Below are positions 31,013 through 40,043 of a stretch of 42,607 bases of DNA, one piece after another. The notes beneath the pieces are model-generated. The model did no database searches. It was not told where the DNA came from and worked only from the letters and a program-made list of their open reading frames with translations. The position numbers were made by a program, and so were the translations under genes. How positions within the stretch are numbered: position 1 is the first letter of the stretch; every line of letters starts with the position of its first letter. The stretch covers positions 1 to 42,607 of the forward strand of contig QHCE01000008.1 of the NCBI GenBank assembly GCA_003243955.1, in the 5' to 3' direction. The DNA comes from Acidimicrobiales bacterium. Its GTDB lineage: Bacteria; Actinomycetota; Actinomycetes; Mycobacteriales; QHCE01.

Positions 31013-31477
31013 TCATGCCGATTCCCCGAAATTGTTCTGCCGCCAGGCCTCGTACACCGCGATGGCGGTGGTGTTGGCCAGATTGAGGGACCGAGAAGCA
31101 GGCATCATCGGCAGCCGGAGGCGGGCAGTAACCTCGGTAGCATCGAGTACCTGCCGAGGCAGACCGGCCGATTCCGAACCAAACAGCAGCACATCCCTCG
31201 GAACATATGCGACATCGGTGTATTGACGAGTGCCGCCATTGGTGAAAGCGTAGACGTTCGCCGGCAGCAGTACTCGCCACGCTGTGGCCAGATCGGGATG
31301 GACACAGACCACGGCAAGGTCGTGATAATCCAAGCCGGCTCGGCGCACATGTGCAGAGTCCATCGAGAAACCTAGCGGCTCCACCAGGTGCAACTCGCAT
31401 CCGGTGTTGGCAGCAAGCCGAATCACATTGCCAGTATTGCCAGGAATCTCCGGCTGGTAAAACATAATGCGAAACAC
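31013..31477 (-). CDS. trmL: tRNA (cytidine/uridine-34-2'-O)-methyltransferase
   Basis: 154 aa from GTG 31477, which yields the conserved start FRIMFYQPEIPGNTGNVIRL; an ATG four codons later would cut into it. TrmL is a small knotted (SPOUT) methyltransferase that modifies the wobble ribose in tRNALeu. Its three motifs are present: NTGNVIRLAANTG, LLFGSESAGLP (about 97-107) and LPMMPASRSLNLANTTAI (about 122-139) near the knot. A TACGGT -10 box lies 6 nt before the GTG, with no Shine-Dalgarno. It is convergent with the PPC operon. Confidence 0.94.
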   Translation of the reverse strand: MFRIMFYQPEIPGNTGNVIRLAANTGCELHLVEPLGFSMDSAHVRRAGLDYHDLAVVCVHPDLATAWRVLLPANVYAFTNGGTRQYTDVAYVPRDVLLFGSESAGLPRQVLDATEVTARLRLPMMPASRSLNLANTTAIAVYEAWRQNNFGESA

Positions 31478-31483
31478 CTGCTC

Positions 31484-31489
31484 ACCGTA
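31484..31489 (-). promoter_or_regulatory. -10 box of trmL (leaderless)
   Basis: TACGGT on the minus strand ends 6 nt before GTG 31477. No ribosome site is seen, and no clear -35. Confidence 0.42.
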
Positions 31490-31609
31490 GACGGCGTTTG
31501 GCTACCCGAAAGCAGAGGGCTGACAGCCACGAGGGACCTTGATGGGCATCGCCAACCTCGAATAGCAGCCACTGCCAGGAGAGCTCACCGCGCACCAAAT
31601 CGGCGAGAT

Positions 31610-33577
31610 TCAGTCTGAAGCCGGGCGCCAAAGTTGTAGACGCGGCACGCCAGGTGGTTCGAAGCCTAGTATCTGGCCATAAAAAGACAGCTCCGCTTCG
31701 CGCGAGTGTATGAGCGTCTCCGCGCGGCGGAAGCCGTGGGATTCGCCGGCATATGCTAAGTACGCGTGCGGGATGCCCTTGGCGAGCATCGCGTCTCGGA
31801 ACAACTCTGCCTGCTCAGGCGGGACCACCGAGTCATCGAGACCCTGCAGGAGCAGTACCGGACAAGACAGCCCATCGACGTTGCCCAACGGAGCGCGCTG
31901 CTCATATAGTGCACGGGCCTGGGGCAGCGGGCCGATCAGGCCGTCGAGGTAGCGCGACTCGAAGTCGTGGGTGTTCTCGGCGAGCAGCATCGCGTCCGCC
32001 ACCCCGTAGTAGGAAGCGCCGCAGGCGAAAACGTTAGTACAAGTGAGCGCGGCTAGTACTGTCCAGCCGCCAGCCGAGCCGCCTCTAATCGCCAGCCGGT
32101 CCCGGTCAGCCAGACCTACGCTGGCGAGTCCCACAACCGCGGCGACCGTGTCCTCCACGTCGACCACGCCCCACTGCCCGCGAAGCCGCTCGCGGTACTC
32201 ACGCCCATATCCGGTGGATCCGCCATAATTCACGTTCACCACCCCGATGCCACGGCTAGTGAAATATGCGATGGCCAGGTCGAGAATGGGCAGAACGTGC
32301 GAGGTCGGGCCACCGTGTACGAACGCCACGTACGGCGGCAGCTCGCTTTCAGGTGCTTGGAAATCCGGGTTGTGCGGGAGGTAAACAACAGTGTGTACGT
32401 CGCGACCAGCGGGACCGGTAAACGTCATCAACTTGGCCTCGGGTAAGTATCTGATATCAGGCAACGTACTGACGGACGTCCGCAGAACTTCCAGACGCGC
32501 ATTGGACAAGTGCAATAATCGCAGCCCCTGAATACTGCGCGGTCCGATGCTGACCAGCGCGACTGAATCGCCGGATACCCCAGCTATCCGCATGCTGGTG
32601 AGGTCGCCGAGGCCAACGTCAGTCAGTGTGCCGCCTCGCGGATCGAGCACACCGAGCCGATCGACGCCGTGAGTACGAACGGTTAGTAATTGGCCGTTCG
32701 GGAGCACGGCGTACCAGTGAGCCCCCAGCATCCACGGCGGACCGGCAAAGTCCGCCTCCATGGAATAGATCGGCTCGGGCTCCCCGGACGCGGACGCGTC
32801 GAGCCGGTAGAGGTTCCACCATCCGCTGCGGTCACTGATGGCATAGAGGTGCGTGTCGCTGGCCCACTCAGGTTGCAGAACCGACTCGGTGCTCGAGCCA
32901 AGCAATGTTCGTGGTTCTCCGCATGTTCCATCTGCTGCGAGGTCCGCTACGCGCAGCTCAGTGCCGTCCCACGGCATCTGCGGATGTTCCCAGGCGATCC
33001 ACACCAACCGCCGTCCGTTCGGAGACACTCGGGGAAAAGCGAGGAAATGTGAGCCTCCGACGACGGACCGGATCGCGTCCGGATTATCCGCGGCGGAACC
33101 GTCCAGGGGCACAGCCGCGATGTCGCGCGTAATCGTGCCGTCGGTGGCGTGACTCTCGCGGACACACCAGACCTCGCCATCCCGCTGCAGGCTCAGTTCG
33201 GCATAACGCTCCGCCACTGCGGTGTCGGGCTCGGGTGTCAATGGCCGAGGTGCGGCATCACCTACTCGCAACCAGTACAGCCGCTGATCGCTGAACTCGG
33301 CGAAGATGAGCCCACCATCTGGCGTGACGGTCCACGCCCCTCCGCCGTATTCGTGCACCCTCGTGCGGGCGTTCCAAGGTTCCGGCAGGACGTCCGACAC
33401 AGTGCCGTCCCTGTGTCGGCGGCAGACCGCGTACCGACCGCCCTCGGAGGGGCGTAACTCAGACCACCACACCGCTTCAGCGGTGAGCTGCCCGCCGCTA
33501 ATCGGGCACTCATCAGCAGCTAAGTCCCGCGCGCTTAGCGGAGATATCCAAGATCCGTACGGTGCTGTTGTCGCCAT
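31610..33577 (-). CDS. S9-family (prolyl oligopeptidase-like) serine peptidase
   Basis: 655 aa from ATG 33577. A further upstream GTG (33637) would run into the VOC gene's stop; ATTAPYGSWISPLSA is the usual start, and TACCAT 7 nt before the ATG supports it. Residues 1-390 or so form a beta-propeller with repeats such as FPRVSPNGRRLVWIAWEHP; the rest is an alpha/beta-hydrolase with catalytic S501 (RGGSAGG), D582 (QGLDDSVVP) and H614 (GESHGF). Members cleave short peptides, often dipeptidyl- or acyl-aminoacyl substrates. No signal peptide, so it should be cytoplasmic. Confidence 0.92.
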   Translation of the reverse strand: MATTAPYGSWISPLSARDLAADECPISGGQLTAEAVWWSELRPSEGGRYAVCRRHRDGTVSDVLPEPWNARTRVHEYGGGAWTVTPDGGLIFAEFSDQRLYWLRVGDAAPRPLTPEPDTAVAERYAELSLQRDGEVWCVRESHATDGTITRDIAAVPLDGSAADNPDAIRSVVGGSHFLAFPRVSPNGRRLVWIAWEHPQMPWDGTELRVADLAADGTCGEPRTLLGSSTESVLQPEWASDTHLYAISDRSGWWNLYRLDASASGEPEPIYSMEADFAGPPWMLGAHWYAVLPNGQLLTVRTHGVDRLGVLDPRGGTLTDVGLGDLTSMRIAGVSGDSVALVSIGPRSIQGLRLLHLSNARLEVLRTSVSTLPDIRYLPEAKLMTFTGPAGRDVHTVVYLPHNPDFQAPESELPPYVAFVHGGPTSHVLPILDLAIAYFTSRGIGVVNVNYGGSTGYGREYRERLRGQWGVVDVEDTVAAVVGLASVGLADRDRLAIRGGSAGGWTVLAALTCTNVFACGASYYGVADAMLLAENTHDFESRYLDGLIGPLPQARALYEQRAPLGNVDGLSCPVLLLQGLDDSVVPPEQAELFRDAMLAKGIPHAYLAYAGESHGFRRAETLIHSREAELSFYGQILGFEPPGVPRLQLWRPASD

Positions 33578-33584
33578 ATCCGCG

Positions 33585-33590
33585 ATGGTA
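33585..33590 (-). promoter_or_regulatory. -10 box of the S9 peptidase gene (leaderless)
   Basis: TACCAT on the minus strand lies exactly 7 nt before ATG 33577, with no Shine-Dalgarno between. It supports the chosen start. Confidence 0.45.
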
Positions 33591-33633
33591 CTTGGGCTGG
33601 CGATGCGGTGTGTGGATGCGGCGTGGCTCCCAC

Positions 33634-34014
33634 TCACGCTTCCTGAAGCACCGACAAAACGTTACCGGCTGGGTCGGTGAACCAGGCGATCAAGGGGCCG
33701 CCGCCTCGGAAGATGCCCTTGTCGTCGGCCTCCAGGTTGTCGTAGCGCTTAAAGCGCACGCCACGAGACGCCAACTCATCTACCGCCGCCTCAATATCGG
33801 GAACTGGGAAGTTGAGGATCGTGAAGGACGCCGGGATGTGGTCTGGTTTGGGGTAGACCAATATGTGCGCCCCACTGCTGAGCTCAATATTCAACAGACC
33901 GGCCATCTCTGGAACTTCAGAAACTCGAAGACCGAGCGTTTCGCCATAGAACTCTTTCGCCTCGGAGGAGTCGTTCACAGCGAAACCGCTGAAAGCCTTG
34001 GTGTTGGTAAACAT
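33634..34014 (-). CDS. VOC (glyoxalase/bleomycin-resistance fold) protein
   Basis: 126 aa, ATG 34014 with GAAGGA 8 nt upstream. One VOC module pair: [58 protein letters not shown] and the final [16 protein letters not shown], where D..GN and the last Glu are typical of the fold. Metal-ligand His residues of glyoxalase I are not clear, so the reaction (lyase, dioxygenase or resistance binding protein) is unknown. The gene is monocistronic; it ends 57 nt before the start of the S9 peptidase gene. Confidence 0.88.
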   Translation of the reverse strand: MFTNTKAFSGFAVNDSSEAKEFYGETLGLRVSEVPEMAGLLNIELSSGAHILVYPKPDHIPASFTILNFPVPDIEAAVDELASRGVRFKRYDNLEADDKGIFRGGGPLIAWFTDPAGNVLSVLQEA

Positions 34015-34130
34015 GATGGATTCCTTCTCAACGGATCAACTCAGTAACGCCATATGCACCGTACCTCAGTGTTAGGCACATTGATCCTGCTAAGTTGAAC
34101 TAACGCCGGCATTGGAATTACATCCTCCCA

Positions 34131-34715
34131 CTAGATGTACATCGCCGGATCCACCCACCTATCAGAATCCAGCGTTCCCAGCTGCTCACGTGCAGCGCGG
34201 GGTCGTGCTACAGCGGGTACACCGACCACAACGGAGTCGGCAGGAGCATCCTTGACCACAACGGCGTTGGCCCCAATCGCACTCCTGGCGCCGATGCGCA
34301 CTGGACCGAGCACGCGTGCACCCGCACCAATGATTACACCATCTTCGATAGTGGGATGCCGCTTAATCTTGGCCAGGCTTCGGCCGCCCAGGGTGACGCC
34401 GTGATAAATCATCACGTCGTCACCCACTTCGGCGGTCTCCCCGATAACGACACCCATCCCGTGATCAATGAAGAAGCGACGACCAATCTGGGCGCCAGGG
34501 TGGATCTCCACGCCGGTAAAGAACCGGGAGAACTGGGCCAACAAACGAGCCGGCAGCTTGAACCCGCGACACTGCCACAGCGCATGCGCAAGCCGATGTG
34601 ACCAGACAGCATGTAGCCCTGGATAGGTCAGAAAAATCTCTAGGCTGCCCCGCGCGGCTGGGTCGTTGCTACGCGCGGTAGCGATGTCTTCGCGCAGCCG
34701 CGCTAGTATCCCCAT
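34131..34715 (-). CDS. cysE: serine O-acetyltransferase
   Basis: 194 aa from ATG 34715, 1 nt after the cysK stop (TGAGATG); the frame is open through all of cysK but that is a shadow. CysE makes O-acetylserine from serine and acetyl-CoA, the first step of cysteine synthesis. The sequence shows the CysE N-terminal helices ([39 protein letters not shown]) and the left-handed beta-helix with hexapeptide repeats ([36 protein letters not shown]). The short bacterial-type length fits actinobacteria. It follows cysK, as in mycobacteria (cysK1-cysE). Confidence 0.95.
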   Translation of the reverse strand: MGILARLREDIATARSNDPAARGSLEIFLTYPGLHAVWSHRLAHALWQCRGFKLPARLLAQFSRFFTGVEIHPGAQIGRRFFIDHGMGVVIGETAEVGDDVMIYHGVTLGGRSLAKIKRHPTIEDGVIIGAGARVLGPVRIGARSAIGANAVVVKDAPADSVVVGVPAVARPRAAREQLGTLDSDRWVDPAMYI

Positions 34716-34716
34716 C

Positions 34717-35655
34717 TCAGTCCCGAATGTGGTCGTAAAGCACGGTGGAGATGTACCGCTCGCCAAAATCACATACGACTGCCACGATGAGCTTGCCCAC
34801 GTTCTCGGGCCGCTTTGCCAGCTGCAGCGCGGCCCAGACAATGGCGCCCGAGGAGATGCCGCCCAAGATGCCCTCATCAGTACCAAGTTGCCGCGCGACT
34901 GCAACTGAATCCTCGATGCTGACGTCGATGATCTCGTCGTAAACCTTGGTATCCAGAATTTCGGGCACGAAGTTAGCGCCAAGCCCCTGAATCTTGTGCG
35001 GGCCCGGCTTTCCGCCGGTAAGGATCGGCGAATCCGCCGGCTCCACCCCGACAATCTGCACGCCCGGCTTGCGCGCTTTGAGTACCTGCCCAACGCCAGT
35101 GATCGTACCTCCGGTACCAATACCGGAGACGAAAATGTCGACGCCGCCATTGGTGTCGCGCCAGATCTCCTCGGCCGTGGTCTCACGGTGGATGGCTGGG
35201 TTGGCTTCATTGGCAAACTGCTGCGCCCAGACCGCATTCTCGGTACTAGCGACTATCTCTTGCGCCTTCTCCACCGCGCCCCGCATACCGGCAGGTCCTG
35301 GAGTGAGCACAATCTCTGCACCATATGCCCGCAGCATGACCCGACGTTCGGTGCTCATCGTCTCGGGCATAGTGAGGATCACCCGGTACCGGCGGGCCGC
35401 GCCAACCATCGCCAGCGCTATGCCAGTGTTGCCGCTGGTTCCTTCCACTATTGTCCCACCCGGCTTGAGCGCCCCAGAGCTCTCCGCGGCATCGATAATC
35501 GCCACACCTATCCGGTCTTTCACGCTGTTGGCCGGATTGTAGAACTCCAGCTTCACTGCAACGGTGGCGTCGAGCCCCTCAGTAAGTTTGTTCAGTCGCA
35601 CCAACGGAGTGTTGCCAATTAGCTCCGTGACGTCATTAAAAATCCGCCCTACCAT
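34717..35655 (-). CDS. cysK: cysteine synthase A (O-acetylserine sulfhydrylase)
   Basis: 312 aa from ATG 35655: GAAAGG lies 7 nt upstream, and the length matches the family, whereas an ATG two codons earlier has no room for its ribosome site. PLP enzyme that makes cysteine from O-acetylserine and sulfide. Motifs: [13 protein letters not shown], the PLP lysine in [11 protein letters not shown] (about K45), [13 protein letters not shown] (about 70-82), [13 protein letters not shown] and the GISSGA loop. It forms an operon with cysE and could form the CysE-CysK complex. A TTGACA lies in the upstream region (about 35775) but no good -10 was paired with it. Confidence 0.96.
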   Translation of the reverse strand: MVGRIFNDVTELIGNTPLVRLNKLTEGLDATVAVKLEFYNPANSVKDRIGVAIIDAAESSGALKPGGTIVEGTSGNTGIALAMVGAARRYRVILTMPETMSTERRVMLRAYGAEIVLTPGPAGMRGAVEKAQEIVASTENAVWAQQFANEANPAIHRETTAEEIWRDTNGGVDIFVSGIGTGGTITGVGQVLKARKPGVQIVGVEPADSPILTGGKPGPHKIQGLGANFVPEILDTKVYDEIIDVSIEDSVAVARQLGTDEGILGGISSGAIVWAALQLAKRPENVGKLIVAVVCDFGERYISTVLYDHIRD

Positions 35656-35851
35656 CAACATACCTTTCGTTTCGTCGAGTGCCGTTGTGGAGTAAACGGC
35701 GAGATGCGGCCTTTTCATCCCAATACGCAGCCTCTATCTAAACAGTCCCTACCGCCATCAACTGTCCGAAATGTCAAAAATAACTGAGGTTTATTCGCAG
35801 GAAATACCGCGGCAACCTGACCGTAACGCGACAGCAGTAAAGGCTATCCGG

Positions 35852-35857
35852 TAGCGT
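35852..35857 (+). promoter_or_regulatory. -10 box of the beta-phosphoglucomutase gene (leaderless)
   Basis: TAGCGT fits TANNNT and ends 7 nt before GTG 35865. No Shine-Dalgarno is seen before the GTG. Confidence 0.42.
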
Positions 35858-35864
35858 CGCGCCC

Positions 35865-36605
35865 GTGACTGGCCTGCCAGGCGGCATCACCGCCTGCCTC
35901 TTCGACCTTGATGGCGTTCTCACCAGCACTGCGAGTCTCCATCGCGCTGCCTGGAAAGAGACATTCGACCCGGTACTCGCCGCACATCAGGGTGCGCACG
36001 TACGAGAATTTAGCGACGATGACTACGCCCGCTATGTAGACGGCAAGCTTCGAGCCGATGGGGTGCGGAGTTTTCTCAGCTCCCGTGGCCTTGAGCTTCC
36101 GGAGGGCACTCCCGAAGATCCAGCCACCGCCGAAACTATCTACGGCCTCGGAAACCGGAAAAACCAGATGATGTTGGATGTGATCAACTCTCGCGGTGTG
36201 CAACCTTTTCCGGGTTCAGTTCGGTATCTAAAAGCAGTGCGCGACGCGGGGTTGGCGATAGCAGTTGTGACATCGTCAGCTAACGGTGAGACCGTGCTTG
36301 CCGCGGCCGGCCTGGAAAAATTCATCCAGGCTCGAATCGACGGTGTGTATATTTCCCAGCATCAGCTACCTGGCAAGCCAGCCCCAGACTCGTTTCTCGC
36401 CGGAGCCGCCGCGCTTGACGTAGATCCCAGTCACGCGGTGGTGTTCGAAGACGCCCTTGCCGGTGTCTCTGCCGGCAAAGCAGGGCGTTTCGGCTACGTC
36501 GTGGGCGTAGACCGGCTGGGCGAAGGCACCGGCCACGCCGACGCGCTGCGTGAACATGGCGCCGACATTGTAGTTTCTGACCTCGCGCAGCTACTGGAGA
36601 CATAA
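35865..36605 (+). CDS. HAD-family beta-phosphoglucomutase
   Basis: 246 aa, GTG 35865. HAD subfamily IA with motif I CLFDLDGVLT (D14, D16), a helical cap (about 20-100), motif II VVTSSANG, motif III lysine in LPGKPAPDSFLAG and motif IV VVFEDALAGVSAGKAG. The cap fold and the R..D stretch fit beta-phosphoglucomutases, which turn beta-glucose 1-phosphate into glucose 6-phosphate. The next gene, 2 nt away, is a GH65 phosphorylase, whose product is beta-glucose 1-phosphate. The pair corresponds to Rv3400-Rv3401 of M. tuberculosis. Confidence 0.9.
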   Translation: MTGLPGGITACLFDLDGVLTSTASLHRAAWKETFDPVLAAHQGAHVREFSDDDYARYVDGKLRADGVRSFLSSRGLELPEGTPEDPATAETIYGLGNRKNQMMLDVINSRGVQPFPGSVRYLKAVRDAGLAIAVVTSSANGETVLAAAGLEKFIQARIDGVYISQHQLPGKPAPDSFLAGAAALDVDPSHAVVFEDALAGVSAGKAGRFGYVVGVDRLGEGTGHADALREHGADIVVSDLAQLLET

Positions 36606-36607
36606 CC

Positions 36608-39061
36608 ATGACCAACGAACACTGTGACTCAAATACCGGCTACACGATCGCGCCGTGGGAGCTGCGCTGGTGTGGCCTCGACGTCGAGCAGCTCGCACGC
36701 ACCGAATCCACGTTTGCGCTGTCTAACGGACATATTGGTATGCGAGGCAATCTAGAGGAGGGCGAGCCCCGAGGGCTACCGGGCACATACCTCAATGGCT
36801 TTTTCGAATCCTGGCCGCTTACCTACGTCGATGGTGGGTACGGTTACCCCGCGGCGGGTCAGACCGCGGTAAACGTCACTGATGGAAAAATCATTCGGAT
36901 TTTAGTCGCGGACGAGCCGGTCGATCTACGCTACGGCACCACCACAGCCCACGAACGTGTACTTGATTTCCGTACCGGGACACTGCGCCGCAGTACTGAC
37001 TGGACTTCGCCGACTGGACGCCGGATCCGGATCACCAGCGAGCGATTGGTCTCCTTCGCACAGCGTGCGGTCGCAGCAATCCGCTACGAGGTTCAACCGC
37101 TGGACGAGCCGCTGCAGATCGTGGCGCAGTCTGACCTACTCGCCAACGAGCCCATCGAGGCAGGACCAAGCGGAGAGAATCTCACGCTCACCGACCCTCG
37201 GCTTGGGGCCGATCTCAAGGCAACGTTGGTGGCCGACTTTGCTAAAGCAGAGGACTACGGCGCCGTGCTGGTGCATCACACCACCCGCTCTGGGCTGCGA
37301 ATGGCAGCCGCGATGGACCACGAGCTACATGCCGAAGATGGAGTGCGCACCTCCGTCCACGCTGAGGGCGACCTTGCGAGGCTTACCGTTGCCGCCGACG
37401 TGCCCAAAGGCGGCACTCTACAGCTCACCAAATACTTAGCCTACGGATGGTCGAGCCAGCGCTCGGTTCCAGCGCTTCGCGCCCAGGTAGATGCCGCACT
37501 GGCTGGTGCCATGCATTCAGGTTGGGACGGACTACTCGCCGAACAGCGGGCCTACCTGGACAAATTTTGGGCCTCGGCGGACGTTGAACTAGACGGCGAC
37601 GACGAGCTCCAGCAGGCGATTCGTTTCGCGCTTTTTCATATTTTACAGGCCGGCGCTCGCGGTGAAACGCGTGCGATACCGGCAAAGGGCCTTACCAGCC
37701 CTGGTTACGATGGGCATTCTTTCTGGGACGCTGAGATATTTGTGCTCCCCGTGCTCACATACACCATGCCTGAAGCTGCGCGCGACGCACTGCAGTGGCG
37801 CCATTCCATTCTGGATAAAGCGCGGGATAGGGCCAAGGTGCTCGGCCAAGACGGTGCCTTATTCCCCTGGCGCACCATCGACGGTGATGAATGCTCAGCC
37901 TACTGGCCGGCGGGCACTGCCGCGTTCCACATCAACGCTGATGTGGCGAATGCGGTATCACGCTATGTAGCCGCGACCGCCGACGGGGAATTCGACCACG
38001 ACTACGGTGTGGAGCTGCTCACCGAGACCGCTCGTCTCTGGGTTTCACTGGGTCACCATGACCCACATGGTGGTTTCCGAATCGACGGCGTCACCGGGCC
38101 TGATGAGTACACAGCCGTAGTCGACAACAATGTATATACCAACCTCATGGCGCAGCAGAACCTCAACGATGCGGCGGCAGCCTGCAAGCGCCACCCCGAC
38201 GTCGCGCAACAGCTAGGTGTTGACGCTAGCGAGATCGCTCGGTGGCTTAAAGCAGCAGATAAAATGGTCATTCCCTACGACGAAGTACTGGGCGTGCATC
38301 CTCAATCGGAGCGCTTTACTGAACACGATGAATGGGATTTCGAAGGTACGCCGCCGGAACGCTACCCGCTCTTGCTGCACTATGCATACTTTGATCTATA
38401 TCGAAAGCAGGTCATTAAACAGGCCGACTTGGTGCTGGCGATGCACCTACGCGGGGATGCCTTCACTCCGGAGCAGAAGGCCCGCAACATGGCCTACTAC
38501 GAGGCTCGCACCACTCGTGACTCATCACTATCGGCATGCACACAGTCGGTACTGGCGGCTGAAGTGGGTGACCTGCCGTTAGCCTACGACTACTTTGCAG
38601 AAACAGCACTGACAGACCTGCACGATCTGCACGACAATGTACGAAACGGAATACACATCGCGGCACTGGCAGGAACATGGCTGGCAATGGTCGCGGGCTT
38701 TGGTGGCATGCGTGATTACGGCGGCCATATCGCCTTCGCGCCGAGACTGCCGGCTCAGCTGTCTCGGTATGCCTTTCGAATGTGCGTGCGTGGCAGTCGG
38801 ATCGGTGTGGAAGTCACCGAACAGGAGGCCACCTATCGCTTGCTCTCGGGTACGCCGATCCATATTGCGCACCACGGCAAGCAGATCACCATCGAGCCAG
38901 ACAGCCCGATCAGCCTCTCAATTCCACCGGCACCCCAGCCGCCCGAACTACGCCAACCAGCTGGGCATAAGCCCATCCAGCGTGGTCGCAGCAAACCCGT
39001 CGTCGGACAACAGCACAATACGTCTGACCAGGCTATAAAAAGGTTTGATACTTTGGATTAG
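36608..39061 (+). CDS. GH65 disaccharide phosphorylase
   Basis: 817 aa, ATG 36608 with GGAG 8 nt upstream, 2 nt after the beta-phosphoglucomutase gene. GH65 family: an N-terminal beta-sandwich (ALSNGHIGMRGNLEEGEP, GTYLNGFFESWP), an (alpha/alpha)6 barrel with GHSFWDAEIFVLPVLTYT and the general acid E500 in VTGPDEYTAVVDNNVYTN, and a C-terminal jelly roll. These enzymes phosphorolyse trehalose, maltose, kojibiose or nigerose to beta-glucose 1-phosphate plus glucose. The mutase next door completes the route to glucose 6-phosphate. Which disaccharide cannot be told. The last 45 or so residues are polar and unusual, so the tail may be disordered. Confidence 0.93.
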   Translation: MTNEHCDSNTGYTIAPWELRWCGLDVEQLARTESTFALSNGHIGMRGNLEEGEPRGLPGTYLNGFFESWPLTYVDGGYGYPAAGQTAVNVTDGKIIRILVADEPVDLRYGTTTAHERVLDFRTGTLRRSTDWTSPTGRRIRITSERLVSFAQRAVAAIRYEVQPLDEPLQIVAQSDLLANEPIEAGPSGENLTLTDPRLGADLKATLVADFAKAEDYGAVLVHHTTRSGLRMAAAMDHELHAEDGVRTSVHAEGDLARLTVAADVPKGGTLQLTKYLAYGWSSQRSVPALRAQVDAALAGAMHSGWDGLLAEQRAYLDKFWASADVELDGDDELQQAIRFALFHILQAGARGETRAIPAKGLTSPGYDGHSFWDAEIFVLPVLTYTMPEAARDALQWRHSILDKARDRAKVLGQDGALFPWRTIDGDECSAYWPAGTAAFHINADVANAVSRYVAATADGEFDHDYGVELLTETARLWVSLGHHDPHGGFRIDGVTGPDEYTAVVDNNVYTNLMAQQNLNDAAAACKRHPDVAQQLGVDASEIARWLKAADKMVIPYDEVLGVHPQSERFTEHDEWDFEGTPPERYPLLLHYAYFDLYRKQVIKQADLVLAMHLRGDAFTPEQKARNMAYYEARTTRDSSLSACTQSVLAAEVGDLPLAYDYFAETALTDLHDLHDNVRNGIHIAALAGTWLAMVAGFGGMRDYGGHIAFAPRLPAQLSRYAFRMCVRGSRIGVEVTEQEATYRLLSGTPIHIAHHGKQITIEPDSPISLSIPPAPQPPELRQPAGHKPIQRGRSKPVVGQQHNTSDQAIKRFDTLD

Positions 39062-39148
39062 GTGCGGCCGCTCACCTTGTGTAGTAGGTGGCACATGTGG
39101 AGCAAGACCCCTCAACCAAGCAGTTCAGCGAAGCTAAGGGAGGTCACG

Positions 39149-39622
39149 ATGACAACGTATGAAAAATCCATTGATGTTGCGGTGCCGGTTCGCACCGCAT
39201 ATGACCAGTGGACGCAGTTCGAATCATTTCCAAGTTTCATGGAAGGCGTGAACTGGGTACGGCAGCTCGACGACCGGCGCACCCAGTGGATGACATCCAT
39301 CGGAGGTGTGGAACGCGAATTCGAAGCCGAAATCACCGAGCAGCACCCGGATGAGCGAGTGGCGTGGCGCTCTACAAGTGGACCACAGCATTCCGGCGTA
39401 GTCACGTTTCATCGAATTGACGACCAGACGACACGGGTACATTTACAGCTTGAACTCGAACCAGAAGGCGTGACCGAACACATAGGAGCGGCAACGGGAG
39501 TCGTTGGACACCGAATCGCCGGTGATTTGGGGCGATTCAAAGAATTTATTGAATCACCCGGTGGAGCCACAGGCGGCTGGCGCGGTGACATCGAGGCTCC
39601 TCCGCAGCACATAGCTGACTGA
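39149..39622 (+). CDS. SRPBCC-family (polyketide cyclase-like) protein
   Basis: 157 aa from ATG 39149, with GGGAGGT 5 nt upstream; the frame is open from the GH65 stop onward but that part has no family signal. START-like helix-grip fold: YEKSIDVAVPVRTAYDQWTQFESFPSFMEGV, ERVAWRSTSG, GVVTFHRI and TRVHLQLELEP. The C-terminal RIAGDLGRFKEFIE helix is typical of the COG5637 group, small soluble ligand-binding proteins found with general stress genes in actinobacteria. No ligand can be named. It lies 87 nt after the GH65 gene and may have its own promoter. Confidence 0.88.
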   Translation: MTTYEKSIDVAVPVRTAYDQWTQFESFPSFMEGVNWVRQLDDRRTQWMTSIGGVEREFEAEITEQHPDERVAWRSTSGPQHSGVVTFHRIDDQTTRVHLQLELEPEGVTEHIGAATGVVGHRIAGDLGRFKEFIESPGGATGGWRGDIEAPPQHIAD

Positions 39623-39636
39623 TAAGCAAAGCCTCG

Positions 39637-39987
39637 CTAGTGCCGACTCCATAGTAAAACGTCAAGCACCAGCAGAGCCGCGACGGACAGCAGCAGCCCG
39701 GTACCACTCCACCCAAGAATGATGCCGGCAAGCGCAAAACCGGCCCCCTGCTCATTGCGTTTGACCATTTGACGGCGCGCAACGTGTCCCATGACAGCCG
39801 CCACCGGGCACGGCACCAGCAAACAGGAGGTGAGGCCGATGATGGCCAGGACAAGCGAAGCTACCGCGTAGCTGTTGGTTGGCCGAAAAGGCGGCATGTA
39901 GTACGGATAAGTGTGGGGATAAGGGTAGTACTGGGGCTGCGCCGGTGCGGCGTCCGGAGACGGCCCCACGGGATTGTCGTAGCTCAT
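39637..39987 (-). CDS. small DUF4190 membrane protein
   Basis: 116 aa, ATG 39987 with GAGGAG 4-5 nt upstream. The first 38 residues are Pro/Tyr-rich and cytosolic (YYPYPHTYPYYMPPF). Two membrane helices (about 42-66 and 83-108) enclose GHVARRQMVKRNEQGAGFALAG, the hallmark of DUF4190, in which a short basic loop connects the helices. These proteins occur widely in actinobacteria; function unknown. It is convergent with the SRPBCC gene, with 14 nt between stops, and it lies 56 nt downstream of the aspS stop on the same strand as aspS. Confidence 0.85.
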   Translation of the reverse strand: MSYDNPVGPSPDAAPAQPQYYPYPHTYPYYMPPFRPTNSYAVASLVLAIIGLTSCLLVPCPVAAVMGHVARRQMVKRNEQGAGFALAGIILGWSGTGLLLSVAALLVLDVLLWSRH

Positions 39988-40043
39988 CGCACTCCTCTTC
40001 GTGTCACGGAAACTCGTGCCCAGTCGCCGAAAGGCAACGCGCT

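Noticed and set aside
34717-35237. A longer CysE reading frame extending back through cysK
   Set aside because: It is a shadow of cysK; the conserved CysE start is at 34715 directly after the cysK stop.
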